DNA of 64,000 nucleotides from Acanthococcus lagerstroemiae (GCA_031841125.1 JAJSSI010000011.1:434001-498000), one strand, 5' to 3'. Numbered from the stretch's first letter, positions 9,847 through 21,351 are shown. Notes: generated from the letters alone by a model not told the origin. Program-made: numbers and translations.

Positions 9847-9858
9847 AAAACGAGAATT

Positions 9859-12800
9859 TTAAAAGCCCAGCTGCAAACCGAGCATAAAAGTTTTGGTGGC
9901 GGGAATGATATAAGAGGCCTCTCCGACATAATCGGCTTTGGTCACAACGTTTTCCGGATCGAAGAGTCCGTTTTTTTCCAAGTCCAAAGATTGGCGGCGT
10001 TGAAATAAATCTTGCATTTTTCAACGCCTAAATGTTTTTTTTTCAGATTTTCCGAGGGCAGATTATAAGCGATATAGAGGTTCTTTAAACGCATGTAGTA
10101 GCCGAATAAAGATACCTGTCAGAGGCTGATGAAGACTGATAGCCATGGACGTTCTGAAACATCGAATTTTTACCGCGATCTCCCGGTTTTTTCAGCGATC
10201 GAGCGCTTTTTGAGAAATCGGGGCGTTGGGATCTTCGCCATCATCTATAAGGTATCTGGATACCCTATCATAAATCTTCCCGCCAAACTGGAAACGAAAA
10301 TTAAAGCCTAATTCAAAGTCTTTGTATTTAAAATCGCTGCCGAAAGATCCGATAAAGTCGGGTTCAAATTTGCCTACAATCGTGTGCTCGGCTTGACTGT
10401 AGTCCTCCGTGAGCTCACCACTCCGGATGTTTTTGTACCATCTAAGACGCCCCGGTTTTCGGGCCACCCCGTCTGCTCTGAGCAGATAGAAGGAATAAAA
10501 AGAATGACCTTCTCTAAGCGCTCCGGGAAATTGGATGATCTGCTTGCCATTGTAAAGCTTTTCAATTTTGTTGCGATTGGAAAAAGCGCTGAGCGTGCTG
10601 CTCCAACTAAAGTTTTAATTTTTAATCACCTGATAAGGAAAGCTCCCAGCCATATTGGACATCTCGCCGGCATTCTGCAGCTGTTCTTTAAAGCCCGTCG
10701 TGGATGGAATAGGCACCTGCTGTAAAAGATTTGTGTTGTATTTGTGATAAAACTCGAGTTTACCCGTGAGTTTTCTTAAAATACCGAATTCTATGCCGGC
10801 GTTGAAATTCGCGATTTCCTCCCAGGAGAGATCCTCTCTGCCCAATTGCGAAGGATAGGCCGCTGGCTGATCGTTGTACTTTTCATTGAATTTGTAATAG
10901 CTACGACCGCCAAAGGGACGTGGGATAATTCCCCGTGTGCCGTAAGAGAGTTTGATCTTGAGCAAATCTATGGCGTCGCTTTTGAAAAAGTCCTCTTTGG
11001 AAAGCATCCCAGACGCTGGAAAATGCCCAAAAATTGGCCCAGCGACTCTTTTAGGATGCAAGCGAGAGCTACCATCCCTTCTTACCGAAGCCGAGAGGTA
11101 ATAGCAACGATCGTAATTATAATCCAGAGCGGAAAAAAACCGAAAGTAATCTTTATTCTCTAAAATCTCCCCTGTGACCTAAATACTGAGATCCCCCGGA
11201 AGGCACCTTGATGCACTCATCGGGAAATTTTCCTACTTGTATTTATGTATAATCGAGTTTATGAGCCATAGGCTCCAAGTCCAAAAGCGCTTTGGGATAA
11301 TGGTTCTCGCTCAATTGTTTGCCGTAATTGACCGTATTGGACGAGGTCAGGGTATAAAATTGATTTGCAAGCTTTTGCCCCAATCCTTCATAAGCTTGCC
11401 CGTCATTAGTGTTAGAAGGATAATAGAGCTGCGAGAGCGAGTTAAGAAAATCGAGCTGATTGTTGCTTTTGAAAGAAATATCCCACCACTTAAATTCTGC
11501 CCAGGGATTCAGCAAAAGTCGGTATTGCTTTTGATTGTTCACCTTCATCCCGCGCTCGCGCACCAGATTGGGATATTGATTATTAATGCACTCCGTATAG
11601 TTCCCGTCGGCCTCATAGAGCGGAGAGGTGGGATTTAAAAAACTATTAACCGCTGCCCAGAGATTGACATAATAAGAGCTTTGATCTGATACGCCTTTTC
11701 TATCGGAAAAGGAAGTGTTCATGCCAAAGCTGAATATTTTTAGTGGCCTTATGATCTACGTTCACTCGCATGGAAGCGCGCTTAAAGTCGGAATCGTATA
11801 CGATGGACTTTTCCTTATAAAGGCCCAGGTTGGTAAGTACGCGGGTTTTGTCCGTGCCGCCCGTTATCGTAAATTAATAATTTTGAAGCTCCCCTTTCTG
11901 AAAAGCAGATCCTTCCAGTTGACATAGCCGCCCGGAGGGCACAGGGTATAATTTCTCTAAATCCTCGCTAGCTTTTCTTTCGGCTTCTTCGGGAGTATCG
12001 ACTCTGGAGCGGGAGATTTTTAAGACCTTCTTTACGGGGCTCGCGAAATTCCTCCTCGCTGATCTTTTTATAACTATCATAGACCGCCATATCGCTAAAG
12101 CCTCTTTCCGCCTTCAGCGAAAACTTAGTTTGACCTAGTTTTCCTTTCTTGGTGGTGATGATCACCACCCCGTTGGCCGCGCGCGAGCCGTATAATGAGG
12201 TGGTGTCGGCATCTTGCAGCACCGTCATCGATTCTATATCCTCGGGATTGATCAGTGAGGTAATATTAGAAGAGATCGCTGAGTTACCGGAAAAATCTCC
12301 GGATGTTACCGGTACGCCATCGATGACATAGAGCGGATCTTGCGAGCCGTTAAGCGAGGCTACTCCCCGCACGCGTACATTGAAACCCGAGCCCGCCTGG
12401 TCTGCTGCTTTGATTGACGATGCCCCCGAGGGCATTCTCTAGAGCGGATTGCGCCGAACTTCCTGAATTGCAAGCGATAGTCTCTTTTTTTTCACTTCGT
12501 TCAAAGCGCCGGTAAACTCTTGGACTTTGATCTTTCGATAGACCGCGTTTACCACAACCTCTTACAAATCCTGAGTTCTTTGCGCGGGTAATTTGACGTT
12601 TATGACATTCGAGTCACTTACTTTTCTGATCACCGACTCAAAGCCGCTGCTCATAGAAAATTCCAGGGAATCTCCTTCTTGAGCCTCAATGCTGTAATTT
12701 CCCTTTTCATCGCTAAGCGTTGTCAGGGATTTTCCCGTGAGGGGTTACGGTGGGACCCGGCAAAGGATCGCCCCGAGCGCTGCTTATATTTCCCGATACC

Positions 12801-12869
12801 TTAAGCTGCGCCCGGGAGAGCTAACAGAGCAATCAAGGAGAGTATAATAAAATATAGAGGTTTAGTAAA
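9859..12869 (-). pseudogene. SusC/RagA-type TonB-dependent transporter, decayed
   Basis: Minus-strand fragments reconstruct the order of a SusC-like protein. They show a signal-peptide-like start without ATG near 12869, a carboxypeptidase-like regulatory domain (about 12560-12800), a TonB box/plug region with the [10 protein letters not shown] and [19 protein letters not shown] signatures (12160-12340), and barrel fragments down to the terminal LGLQLGF before a TAA at 9859. At least eight frameshifts or stops are present. The family imports large nutrients, usually glycans or peptides, across the outer membrane with energy from TonB. The stop lies 13 nt before the SusD start, the usual SusC-SusD order. 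Confidence 0.9.
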
Positions 12870-13021
12870 AACCTAACCTATATGGTAAAAATTACCTGCG
12901 ACGGGAGGAAATGTACAACTATGAGAGAATATTTATTCTAAAAAATCAAAATTTTATCAATAATCTAACATATTAAGAAAGCCTATAAAAAATATTATGT
13001 TCTTAAAACAAATATAAGAAT

Positions 13022-13055
13022 TTAAAAGAAGTCTGTAGTTACAAGCTTCTTTTAA
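13022..13055 (-). terminator. Probable terminator of the nusA-infB operon
   Basis: A perfect 10-bp inverted repeat (TTAAAAGAAG / CTTCTTTTAA) spans the infB stop codon region, with a T-rich 3' arm on the minus strand. The loop is 14 nt. It is AT-rich, so its strength is uncertain. Confidence 0.45.
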
Positions 13056-15822
13056 CCGAGACCTCTTCGTAAGCTTCCACGAAATCTCCGACCTGTATAT
13101 CGTTGTAATTTTTAATATTCAAGCCACATTCATAGCCTTTAGAAACCTCTTTAACATCTTCTTTGAAACGCTTGAGAGAGGCCAGCTCTCCGTCGTAAAT
13201 GACAATTCCCTCTCGGATCAACCTTATCTTAACGCTTCTCAACATTTTTCCATCGATGACCATACAGCCGGCGATGGTACCTATTTTAGTAATCTTAAAT
13301 ACATTTCGGATTTCAGCGGTACCGAAAATCTGTTCGGACATTTCAGAAGAATGCATGCCTTCTATGGCTTCCTTAATTTCGTTAATAGCGTCATAAATAA
13401 CAGAATAAGTCCGAATTTCAATGTCTTCTTTTTCAGCAATAGCGCGAGCGTTAAGCGCCGGACGAACGTTAAATCCTATAATGATCGCATCCGATGCGCT
13501 TGCCAGCAGTACATCCGATTCGGTGATTTGTCCCACCCCTTTATGAATAACGCTTACCGCCACCTCTTGAGTAGAGAGTCTTTCAAACGCGTCTATAAGT
13601 GCTTCCACAGAACCGTCTACGTCTGCTTTTAAAATGATTTTTAGCTCTTTGAAATCACCCAGCGCAATACGACGACCGATTTCATCAAGGGTAAGATGCT
13701 TCTGGGTGCGAATATTTTGTTCACGTTGCAGCTGCTGTCGTCTCGAGGCGAGTTGCTTGGCTTCTTTTTCCTCGATAAACACTTTGAATTTATCGCCTGC
13801 CGCGGGGGCGCTTCCAAGACCTAATATAGCCACGGGTTTTGAAGGGCCCGCTTTTTGAACGGAGTGACCACGCTCATCCAAAAGCGCCTTAGCTTTGCCG
13901 TGATGCAATCCCGCTAATATATAATCCCCCACTCTGAGCGTTCCGGCCTGCACGAGTATGGTTGTGACATAGCCGCGACCCTTATCCAGAGTAGCTTCTA
14001 TCACCGTACCTGAGGCGGGCTTATCCGGATTGGCTTTTAATCCCAGCATCTCGGCTTCCAACCAGACTTTCTCAAGCAATTGCTCAAGGCCGACGCCCGT
14101 TTTCGCGGAAATCTCCTGAGACTGGTATTTACCTCCCCATTCTTCCACCAAAAGATTCATATTGGCCAGCTGCTCCCGAATTTTGTCGGGTTGCGCCGTA
14201 GGCTTATCTATTTTGTTCAAGGCAAATATTATAGGAACTCCTGCTGCCTGGGCATGACTGATTGCCTCTTTGGTCTGCGGCATTACCTCATCGTCAACGG
14301 CTATGACGATAATGACGATATCGGTTATCTGTGTGCCTCTGGCGCGCATGGCGGTAAATGCTTCATGTCCCGGAGTATCGAGAAAAGTAACACGTTGCCC
14401 GGCCTTGAATTCAACGCTGTAGGCTCCGATGTGCTGGGTGATCCCCCCCGACTCTCCGGCGATGACATTAGTTTTTCTGATGTAATCGAGCAAAGAAGTC
14501 TTTCCATGATCCACATGCCCCATCACCATAACTATAGGAGCGCGCACGCACAAGCTCTCCTTTGGATCTTCCTCTTCTTGAAGGGATTCATCGATATCGG
14601 ATCCCACGAAATCCACACTATAGCCGAACTCATCGGCCACAAGGGTGAGCACCTCGGCATCTAAGCGCTGATTCAGCGTCACCATGACCCCAAGAGACAT
14701 ACAAGTGGTGATGAGTTGTGTAGCGGGGACTTCCATCATAGCAGCCAATTCGTTGGCCGTGGCAAATTCAGCCACTTTGAGAATCTTACTTTCTTGATCC
14801 TGTAAATCGCTTTCAAAGGCCTGCTTATCTCTTCTGAATTGACGCTTTTCACGGCGAAATTTAGAAGCTTTGGATTTACTTCCTTTTGAGGTGAGTTTCT
14901 CAAGGGTTTCCTTGATTTGTTTGCCGATCTGCTCATCAGTTAACTCAGCTTGCTGGGTGTCTCTTCTGGCTTTGCGCTGACCTACTTTCGGAGCAGTTGA
15001 ACGTTGCGTGCTTGAGGGATTTTTTGCAAGTTTTTCCGCCGTACGCACAGGATGTTGCGCGCCTATGGCTTTAACATCTTCCGGAGTAATCTCTTTATGA
15101 ATGTGTCTGCGTTTTTTCCTATCGGAATCCGTTACGGGAGATTTGCGCTTTTCAAATTGGGAAAGATCAATTTTATAACCTGTAAAAGCAGGTCCTTCAA
15201 GTTTTTGATAATGAGTCTCAATATGATCCGAAGGCGCTACAAAACCCGGAACATCTATCTGATTCTGCGTAACCAAAGGCAGAGAGGTATTTTGCACAGA
15301 GGTTTCAATTTCTTTATTAGAATCTTTAAGTTCGGCCTCTGCCTTTAAGGAGCGCTCTTGAGCCTGAATCGGGAGAGACGGCTCTTTTTTTACTTGAGGA
15401 TCCAAAGGGGAGCGTAGTTTATTTTTCCTGGAAATCGATGAATATTCCTTTTTTCTGGGGCCTAAAGAGTCCAAATCTATTTTTCCTATGGTGTGAGGAC
15501 CATAAAGAGATTCAATACGCTTAAGAATATCCCCTTGTGTGGGTATTTGCTCAGAAAGCCCATTTGCTTTTCCCTTTTGAAGAATTTCCTCGCGGATCTG
15601 TTCTTTTTCTATTTTATTTTGCAAAGAGATTTTTTCAGAAGCGTCTCTTGCTTTTTTATCTGACTGGAATTCACGTACCAAAAGTTGATAAACCTCTTGT
15701 TTGATTTTTGCGTTAGGATTGCTTTCCAGCTCTATTTCTTTGTTTTGCAAAAACACCACAGCCCTTTGTATGGAAATATTCAATTCCTTCAGTACTGTCC
15801 TCAATCTGATCTTATCGGTCAT
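13039..15822 (-). CDS. infB: Translation initiation factor IF-2
   Basis: IF-2 is the GTPase that brings initiator tRNA to the 30S subunit. The 927-residue protein has a long charged N-terminal region with an IF2_N-like start (residues 1-50) and a second IF2_N module near residue 355. The G domain follows with [12 protein letters not shown] (about 435-446), DTPGHEAF and NKID. The beta-barrel domains II-IV come after. The length suits Bacteroidota IF-2. It lies 95 nt downstream of nusA in the conserved rimP-nusA-infB order and is intact, whereas rimP is eroded. Confidence 0.97.
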   Translation of the reverse strand: MTDKIRLRTVLKELNISIQRAVVFLQNKEIELESNPNAKIKQEVYQLLVREFQSDKKARDASEKISLQNKIEKEQIREEILQKGKANGLSEQIPTQGDILKRIESLYGPHTIGKIDLDSLGPRKKEYSSISRKNKLRSPLDPQVKKEPSLPIQAQERSLKAEAELKDSNKEIETSVQNTSLPLVTQNQIDVPGFVAPSDHIETHYQKLEGPAFTGYKIDLSQFEKRKSPVTDSDRKKRRHIHKEITPEDVKAIGAQHPVRTAEKLAKNPSSTQRSTAPKVGQRKARRDTQQAELTDEQIGKQIKETLEKLTSKGSKSKASKFRREKRQFRRDKQAFESDLQDQESKILKVAEFATANELAAMMEVPATQLITTCMSLGVMVTLNQRLDAEVLTLVADEFGYSVDFVGSDIDESLQEEEDPKESLCVRAPIVMVMGHVDHGKTSLLDYIRKTNVIAGESGGITQHIGAYSVEFKAGQRVTFLDTPGHEAFTAMRARGTQITDIVIIVIAVDDEVMPQTKEAISHAQAAGVPIIFALNKIDKPTAQPDKIREQLANMNLLVEEWGGKYQSQEISAKTGVGLEQLLEKVWLEAEMLGLKANPDKPASGTVIEATLDKGRGYVTTILVQAGTLRVGDYILAGLHHGKAKALLDERGHSVQKAGPSKPVAILGLGSAPAAGDKFKVFIEEKEAKQLASRRQQLQREQNIRTQKHLTLDEIGRRIALGDFKELKIILKADVDGSVEALIDAFERLSTQEVAVSVIHKGVGQITESDVLLASASDAIIIGFNVRPALNARAIAEKEDIEIRTYSVIYDAINEIKEAIEGMHSSEMSEQIFGTAEIRNVFKITKIGTIAGCMVIDGKMLRSVKIRLIREGIVIYDGELASLKRFKEDVKEVSKGYECGLNIKNYNDIQVGDFVEAYEEVSVKRSL

Positions 15823-15917
15823 AAAAAACTCTCTGATTGCGAAAAAAATCGCTTTAACCCTTACAAAGGTAGTCGTTTCAATATTTATATAGGAAAAGGA
15901 GCCACCTCTTTCTATAA

Positions 15918-17162
15918 TTATTTTATCTCATTGAATTCTTCTTTTAATATCCTGCAGACATCTAAAATGGTCTCTTCTTCTAAATCGGAACGCCTGATGA
16001 GATCTTCCAGATCGCAATCCAGTATGGCGCGAGCCGTATCAAGACCTGCGTTTCGGAACTGCTCTATAATCCAAGGTTCTATTTCATCGCTGAATTCCGT
16101 AAGCTCCACATCATCTTCATAAGGTGAATCCCTAAAAATATTAATTTTATAGCCGGTCAACCGGCTTGCCAGCCGGATATTTTGCCCGTTACGACCGATA
16201 GCTTTCGATAACTGGTCAGGCTTTACCGAAACCATAGCGGTTTTGTTCTCTTGATCGACCTTTATCATCGATATCTTTGCCGGGCTTATGGCTCGGGTAA
16301 TGTATAATTGATGGTTGGTGGTATAATTGATAATATCTATGTTTTCATTTCTCAATTCCTTCACTATAGAGTGTATACGCGTACCTTTTACACCTACGCA
16401 AGCTCCCACAGGATCTATCCGATCGTCATAGGATTCTACTGCCACCTTGGCTTTCTCTCCGGGGATACGCACTACATTCTTTACGGTAATGAGTCCGTCA
16501 ACGACCTCAGGGATCTCTTGTTCAAAAAGCTTTTTTAAAAACTCCGGATCGCTGCGTGAGAGAATAACTACCGGCTTGGTGCCTTCAAGACGTACTTCTT
16601 TGATCACTGCTCGCAAGCTATCGCCTTTGTGGCTAAAGTCATTCGGAATTTGTTCTTCCTTAGGCAAAATCATTTCATTATGATTGTCATCGCGGATAAT
16701 AAGGTGTTTATTATAACGCGCATAGTGAATCTCTCCAATGACAATCTCTCCAATCCGATCTTTAAAATTTTTATAAATTACTGTATTGTAATATTCCTTG
16801 CTCTTGGAAAACAGATTTTGCCTGAGAGATAAAATAGCTCTGCGTCCGAGGTCTTCAAGCTCGACTTTCTCCGAAACTTCTTCTCCAATTTCAAAATCAG
16901 GCTCTATTTTCTTGGCTGCCGAGATCTCGATCTGCTCATTGTCCTCTTGAACCGCTCCATCTTCTACCACTGTGCGATTGCGCCAGATCTCAAGATCACC
17001 TTTATCAGGATTTACAATAATGTCGAAACTATCGGCAGAGCCATATTTCTTACGTAAAACAGCCCTGATGGACTCTTCCAGTATGGCTATAAGAGTGGAG
17101 CGGTCTATATTTTTCTCCTCTTTAAAATCTGTAAACGATTCGATCAGAGCCAGATTATCCAT
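15918..17162 (-). CDS. nusA: Transcription termination/antitermination factor NusA
   Basis: NusA binds RNA polymerase and nascent RNA and modulates pausing, termination and antitermination. The 414-residue protein has the N-terminal polymerase-binding domain (1-130), an S1 domain (about 131-205) and two KH domains (about 230-350). KH motifs [14 protein letters not shown] and [12 protein letters not shown] are visible. The acidic end with a helix-hairpin-like segment fits Bacteroidota NusA. It starts 444 nt after the remnant start of rimP and precedes infB. No lesion is seen. Confidence 0.96.
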   Translation of the reverse strand: MDNLALIESFTDFKEEKNIDRSTLIAILEESIRAVLRKKYGSADSFDIIVNPDKGDLEIWRNRTVVEDGAVQEDNEQIEISAAKKIEPDFEIGEEVSEKVELEDLGRRAILSLRQNLFSKSKEYYNTVIYKNFKDRIGEIVIGEIHYARYNKHLIIRDDNHNEMILPKEEQIPNDFSHKGDSLRAVIKEVRLEGTKPVVILSRSDPEFLKKLFEQEIPEVVDGLITVKNVVRIPGEKAKVAVESYDDRIDPVGACVGVKGTRIHSIVKELRNENIDIINYTTNHQLYITRAISPAKISMIKVDQENKTAMVSVKPDQLSKAIGRNGQNIRLASRLTGYKINIFRDSPYEDDVELTEFSDEIEPWIIEQFRNAGLDTARAILDCDLEDLIRRSDLEEETILDVCRILKEEFNEIK

Positions 17163-17164
17163 AG

Positions 17165-17606
17165 TATATCATCTTTTCAGAATTTGATTTTTGCCCCCTT
17201 GAGTTTTTTTCGTAAGGGATTTTCCAAGGTTGTAATATTCCTTCCTTTTTTTTATTCAGCGGAAATTCAGACCACCGCAAAAAAAAATGGTACTTTGGTC
17301 AGATTTTTAAAGCATACCCAGATAACAAGAACCTTCTGAAATCACCGCAAAGAGTTGCTTGCCATTTAACGATTTGCTTAAACTGGCACTAAAATACTTC
17401 AAAGGGACAATCAACTCTTTCATCGCTTAAACACCCTTGCAGATGACAAGAAATTCGTACGCGCTTCTTTAAATGAAAGATCTTGACTTTCATAGATATG
17501 TAGGCAAAATATGACGGCTAGATAATATTGCTAGATCTGCCAGAAAAAGATCAACTCTTTCGGTCAAAATTTTCCGAATCAGACGCTCTGCCCATTCTTT
17601 GTTCAT
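17165..17606 (-). pseudogene. rimP: Probable rimP remnant (ribosome maturation factor)
   Basis: An ATG at 17606 opens a frame whose first ~25 residues look like the RimP N-terminus: an acidic helix followed by a DLFLADLAI strand. The frame then breaks. Pieces in other frames continue toward 17165, where a lysine-rich end precedes nusA. Position supports the call, since rimP directly precedes nusA-infB in most bacteria. RimP helps 30S subunit maturation and is dispensable in E. coli under some conditions. The similarity is short, so the identification leans on context. At least three breaks occur in about 440 nt. Confidence 0.55.
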
Positions 17607-17624
17607 AGATAAGGTACAATTATA

Positions 17625-17653
17625 AAAATAAGGGCTTTTACAGCCCTTATTTT
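17625..17653 (-). terminator. Intrinsic terminator after the Bax-inhibitor-like gene
   Basis: A perfect 12-bp stem (AAAATAAGGGCT with its complement) encloses a 5-nt loop, followed on the minus strand by a T-rich stretch. It lies 103 nt downstream of the stop at 17756 and before the rimP remnant. It could act on both strands. Confidence 0.75.
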
Positions 17654-17755
17654 GTTTTCTATATTCTTTTGATATAGTGTAAATATAAGAAATATATACG
17701 AGAATTTATTCAAACCTCTCTCCTGAATTAAAATTTTACGCTTTTTAAAAGCCTC

Positions 17756-18487
17756 TCAATCATTTTTATTGATTTTCGAAAGAAGATTTAATATTTCAAT
17801 ATACAACCATATCAATGTAATGATCAAGGCCATTGCGGAAAACCATTCCATATATTTCGGAGCGCGCTGCACCAACTGACGTTCTATAAAGTCAAAATCT
17901 ACGGCAAGGTTTAGCGCTGCTATGATGATAACAAATATGCTAAAGGCAATGCTTAGCCAAGAAGCGCCAAAATTGAAAGGAATTATCTGAAAAAAAGAGC
18001 TGGCTACCCATGCTATAAGGTAATAAGTAGCTATAGCTAATGTGGCGCCAAAAAGTACCGAGCGAAATCTTTCGGTAACCCTTATAATCTTCATGCGATA
18101 AAGCGAGATCATCAACAAAAAGGTAATAAAAGTAGCCAAAACTGCCTGCAAGGGCAAACCCGGATAGCAGGCATGCATCACAGCGGAAAAAGCCCCTAAG
18201 AAAACCCCCTCGGCCAGGGAATAAGCAGGCGCCAAATAAGGGCTCCAGTTCGGCCTGAAACTGGCGGTCAGGGCCATTGCAAAACCTAGTAAAGCGCCTG
18301 TCAGCGCATAAAATGACGGGTTTATTCCGCGAAAAACCACACCCCAGGTAGCCGATGCGCTCAATAAGGTAAGGATAAATAGAAAAATGCTTTTATTGAG
18401 CACCCCTGCTCGTGTCATGATCTCATGATTGTGAAGTACAAGGGTGGGAGAGCTCGAAAAGCTTTTATTTAAAAATGGATTGGCCAT
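17756..18487 (-). CDS. Bax inhibitor-1/YccA-family membrane protein
   Basis: The 243-residue protein has about seven hydrophobic segments and an Asn/Ser-rich cytoplasmic N-terminus beginning with a NPFLNKSF-like motif. This is the layout of the bacterial YccA/BaxI_1 branch of the BI-1 superfamily. Members are inner-membrane proteins, some of which leak calcium or modulate proteases; the role here is unknown. It is transcribed alone, from a promoter at 18520-18527 divergent from the mscS-like gene, and ends at a strong hairpin. The gene is intact. Confidence 0.85.
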   Translation of the reverse strand: MANPFLNKSFSSSPTLVLHNHEIMTRAGVLNKSIFLFILTLLSASATWGVVFRGINPSFYALTGALLGFAMALTASFRPNWSPYLAPAYSLAEGVFLGAFSAVMHACYPGLPLQAVLATFITFLLMISLYRMKIIRVTERFRSVLFGATLAIATYYLIAWVASSFFQIIPFNFGASWLSIAFSIFVIIIAALNLAVDFDFIERQLVQRAPKYMEWFSAMALIITLIWLYIEILNLLSKINKND

Positions 18488-18519
18488 TTCAGATGAATTT
18501 TTTGAGTATATATTAAGAG

Positions 18520-18527
18520 CAAATATA
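18520..18527 (-). promoter_or_regulatory. Promoter -7 box of the Bax-inhibitor-like gene
   Basis: TATATTTG on the minus strand fits TAnnTTTG, 32 nt before the ATG at 18487. It is back to back with the plus-strand box at 18549-18556. Confidence 0.6.
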
Positions 18528-18548
18528 ATACTTCTCTCTTAACTTCAT

Positions 18549-18556
18549 TAAGTTTG
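18549..18556 (+). promoter_or_regulatory. Promoter -7 box of the mscS-like gene
   Basis: TAAGTTTG fits TAnnTTTG, 34 nt before the ATG at 18591. It may also serve pdxJ and the hydrolase gene downstream. Confidence 0.5.
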
Positions 18557-18590
18557 TGCTTTCATTTAAAAATTCAAAGAATATTTTTTA

Positions 18591-19826
18591 ATGCAGTTAC
18601 CTCTGTATTTCGATCAGCAAAGCGAATGGCTTCACGACTTACTCATCAGTTTTGATTTAGGCGAGTGGACTTCCATGAACTTAACGCTGGGGGCTAAACT
18701 ATTGACAATGGGTCTTATCATAGTGACACTTGAATTGTTATTCAATCGCTTAGTGCGGTTTGTAAGTAAGCGAATTGTGAACTCTACGCACTTTAGCTGG
18801 GATGACATTCTTTATAATAATAAAGTCTTTGACAGCCTGGGGCATTTTTTTCCGGTGGCTCTGGGCTTCATACTGGTAGAAGGTTTTTTCAAGTTTCATC
18901 CGGACTTTATCGCGCATGTACAGAAGGTTTTCTATGCCCTTTTTATTCTGATATTCCTGCAATTCTCCATACGGATGATCAATGCCATCATGCAAATCGC
19001 CACCAGTGAAAACAATCATCAGACTATTGCAGTGCGCTCTTTTTCTCAATTATTGAAAATCCTTTCGATTATCATATGCGTATTGATGATCATATCGATC
19101 ATCTTTGGCGTGCCTTTCTCTTCCATTATTACAAGCCTGGGAACGGCCACGGCAGTAATCGTGCTCATTTTTCGCGACACTATATTGGGATTCATCTCGG
19201 GGGTACAAATGGCTACTACCAGAATGATTAAAGTCGGGGACTGGATTACCATACCTAAACATACCATAGAAGGAATCGTTATCGAGATCAATTTGATATC
19301 GGCCAAAATCGAAAATTTCGATAAAACAATAACTACGGTGCCGACTTATGATCTGATTTCAACAGCCGTAACCAATTTTGAGGTGATGCGTCAGAAAAAT
19401 ATTCGTCGCATCAAACGCTCAATACTTTTTAATACCCTTTCCTTTAAATTTTTAGAGACAGAAGATTTGAAAAGATTCAAGAATTCCCGCCTGATTGGAA
19501 GATACATTGAGGAAAAGGAAAAAGAGATAAGTATTTATAATGAGGAACAAAAAGATGAGATCAATTATCGAAAACTTAGCAACATAGGACTTTTTAGAGA
19601 GTATGCCGTACATTATTTAAAAGCACATCCAATGATCTCAAATTCTCAAACGCTCATAGTACGCCATCTTGAACCTACACAGTATGGCTTACCGTTACAA
19701 CTTTACTGCTTTACGAAAACTTCTCTTTTGTTGGATTATGAAAAGATACAGGCGGATGTATTTGACCATCTGTTTGCAGCTGCTTATCTCTTTGATTTGG
19801 AACTTACCCAGGTAAGCAGTCATTAA
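18591..19826 (+). CDS. MscS-family mechanosensitive channel (YbdG-like)
   Basis: The 411-residue protein has about five transmembrane segments in residues 25-190. The conserved pore helix and MscS beta domain follow (about 180-270: GTATAVIVLIFRDTILGFISG, then VGDWITIP). A longer cytoplasmic alpha/beta domain of the YbdG (MscM) type ends the chain. Such inner-membrane channels open on membrane tension and release solutes on osmotic downshock. It starts behind its own promoter, and pdxJ follows after 12 nt, so co-transcription is likely. It is intact. Confidence 0.88.
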   Translation: MQLPLYFDQQSEWLHDLLISFDLGEWTSMNLTLGAKLLTMGLIIVTLELLFNRLVRFVSKRIVNSTHFSWDDILYNNKVFDSLGHFFPVALGFILVEGFFKFHPDFIAHVQKVFYALFILIFLQFSIRMINAIMQIATSENNHQTIAVRSFSQLLKILSIIICVLMIISIIFGVPFSSIITSLGTATAVIVLIFRDTILGFISGVQMATTRMIKVGDWITIPKHTIEGIVIEINLISAKIENFDKTITTVPTYDLISTAVTNFEVMRQKNIRRIKRSILFNTLSFKFLETEDLKRFKNSRLIGRYIEEKEKEISIYNEEQKDEINYRKLSNIGLFREYAVHYLKAHPMISNSQTLIVRHLEPTQYGLPLQLYCFTKTSLLLDYEKIQADVFDHLFAAAYLFDLELTQVSSH

Positions 19827-19838
19827 ATATCACTTTTT

Positions 19839-20591
19839 ATGACAAAACTAAGCGTAAATATCAACAAAATAGCTACCCTTCGCAACGCGCGCGGAGGAGA
19901 TTTTCCCAATCTCATTCAAATGGCTAAGGATATACAAGAATTTGGCGCGCAAGGAATTACTGTGCATCCACGTCCTGACGAAAGACATATACGTTATCAG
20001 GATGTGCGCGAGCTCAAGGAGATTGTGCGCACAGAATTTAACATCGAAGGAAATCCAAATCCTAAATTTATCGAATTGGTTAAACAAGTAAGACCTCAGC
20101 AGGTCACTCTTGTGCCCGATGCGCAAGATGCCATTACCTCCAATGCCGGCTGGAACACCATTGAGCATGAAGCCTTCCTTAAGGAGGTGATCGGCGAGTT
20201 TAAATCTCATGGAATTCGAACGTCAATATTTCTGGATCCGGATCCTAAATATATTAAAAGCGCCGCACGTATCGGCGCTGATCGTATAGAACTTTATACC
20301 GAAACTTACGCAAAACATTTCGCTGACAAAAACCCTGAGTCTGTAAAGCCTTATTTATTAACGGCAAAGGAAGCTATCGAAAATGGTTTGGGCGTTAATG
20401 CAGGGCATGATTTAAATCTGGACAATATCGAAAACTTTATAGAAAATTTGCCGGATATTTTGGAGGTGTCCATCGGACATGCCCTTATAGTAGAGGCTCT
20501 TTATTTAGGCATGGAAAACACCATACAATCTTATCTCAGGCGCATAGAAAACGCCTATAAAAAGCGAGTCGGCGATGATTATGCATTCTAA
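19839..20591 (+). CDS. pdxJ: Pyridoxine 5'-phosphate synthase
   Basis: PdxJ condenses 1-deoxyxylulose 5-phosphate with 3-amino-2-oxopropyl phosphate in the DXP-dependent vitamin B6 pathway. The 250-residue TIM barrel starts with the typical LSVNINKIATLRNARGG. It keeps TVHPRPDERHIR, an ETYA segment, and the GLGVNAGHDLN motif near residue 189. It is full length. It overlaps the next gene by 17 nt and follows the mscS-like gene by 12 nt. Its retention fits the several PLP enzymes in the window (hemL, sufS, the ACC deaminase family enzyme). Confidence 0.96.
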   Translation: MTKLSVNINKIATLRNARGGDFPNLIQMAKDIQEFGAQGITVHPRPDERHIRYQDVRELKEIVRTEFNIEGNPNPKFIELVKQVRPQQVTLVPDAQDAITSNAGWNTIEHEAFLKEVIGEFKSHGIRTSIFLDPDPKYIKSAARIGADRIELYTETYAKHFADKNPESVKPYLLTAKEAIENGLGVNAGHDLNLDNIENFIENLPDILEVSIGHALIVEALYLGMENTIQSYLRRIENAYKKRVGDDYAF

Positions 20592-21351
20592 AATACACGG
20601 AAAAGGTCAGCCTTTACTGGTACTACACGGGCTTTTTGGCATGGGAGACAACTGGTCCACCTTAGGAAAAAAATGGAAGGGAGATCATCGAGAAGTTCAT
20701 TTACTGGATCTCCGAAATCATGGAAAGAGTTTTCATAGCGGAGCCATGAGTTATGATCTCTTAAGCGAGGATCTCTTAAACTACATGGAACACCATAGAC
20801 TTTCAAAGCCGGTGTTGCTGGGCCATTCCATGGGAGGTAAAGCCGCCATGCATTTTAGCCTGTACCATCCTGAGAGTGTCAGAGCCCTTATAGTCGCCGA
20901 TATCGCCCCACGAGCCTATCCAGCGCATCATCAGAAAATAATAGCGAGCATAAAACGTGTTCCTCTAAACACCCTGGAGAGTCGCAGAGCTTTAAACGAG
21001 TTTTTAGAAGAAAATATAGACGATCCAGCAATCCGCGGACTACTTTCTAAAAATAGTTACCGCACCGAAGAAAATGGCTTCGCTTTTCAGTTTTATCTTC
21101 CGGGAATTGAAAACAATTACGAGGAATTAATATCAGCGCAAAGCGCCGAGAAAACGTACCATGGAAGAGCACTTTTTCTTCGTGGAGCTGAATCGGATTA
21201 TATCGTTCAGGAAGACTTTTCAGAGATTCAAAAAATTTTTCCAGGATCGGAAATAATAACTATACCTAAGGCGGGGCATTGGATTCACGCGGATAATCCA
21301 CAGAGGGTTTATGAAAAAGTCGATCGATTTTTAAAAGATTATCAAGAATAA
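20575..21351 (+). CDS. Alpha/beta hydrolase, YbfF-like esterase
   Basis: The 258-residue alpha/beta hydrolase has LLVLHGLFGMGDNWSTL near the start (oxyanion hole). The nucleophile elbow is GHSMGG (Ser about 87) and the late catalytic His is in AGHWIHADNP (about 239). The pattern matches YbfF-type esterases, which act on acyl thioesters and small esters; the natural substrate is unclear. It overlaps pdxJ by 17 nt, which indicates coupled translation. This pdxJ-hydrolase pairing also occurs in other Bacteroidota, as far as I recall. It is intact. Confidence 0.85.
   Translation: MIMHSKIHGKGQPLLVLHGLFGMGDNWSTLGKKWKGDHREVHLLDLRNHGKSFHSGAMSYDLLSEDLLNYMEHHRLSKPVLLGHSMGGKAAMHFSLYHPESVRALIVADIAPRAYPAHHQKIIASIKRVPLNTLESRRALNEFLEENIDDPAIRGLLSKNSYRTEENGFAFQFYLPGIENNYEELISAQSAEKTYHGRALFLRGAESDYIVQEDFSEIQKIFPGSEIITIPKAGHWIHADNPQRVYEKVDRFLKDYQE

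Noticed and set aside
14080..14664. 194-codon plus-strand frame inside infB
   Set aside because: It is antisense to the conserved G domain of IF-2, shows no protein-like sense and has no promoter or homology; it is a shadow of the GC-rich codon pattern.
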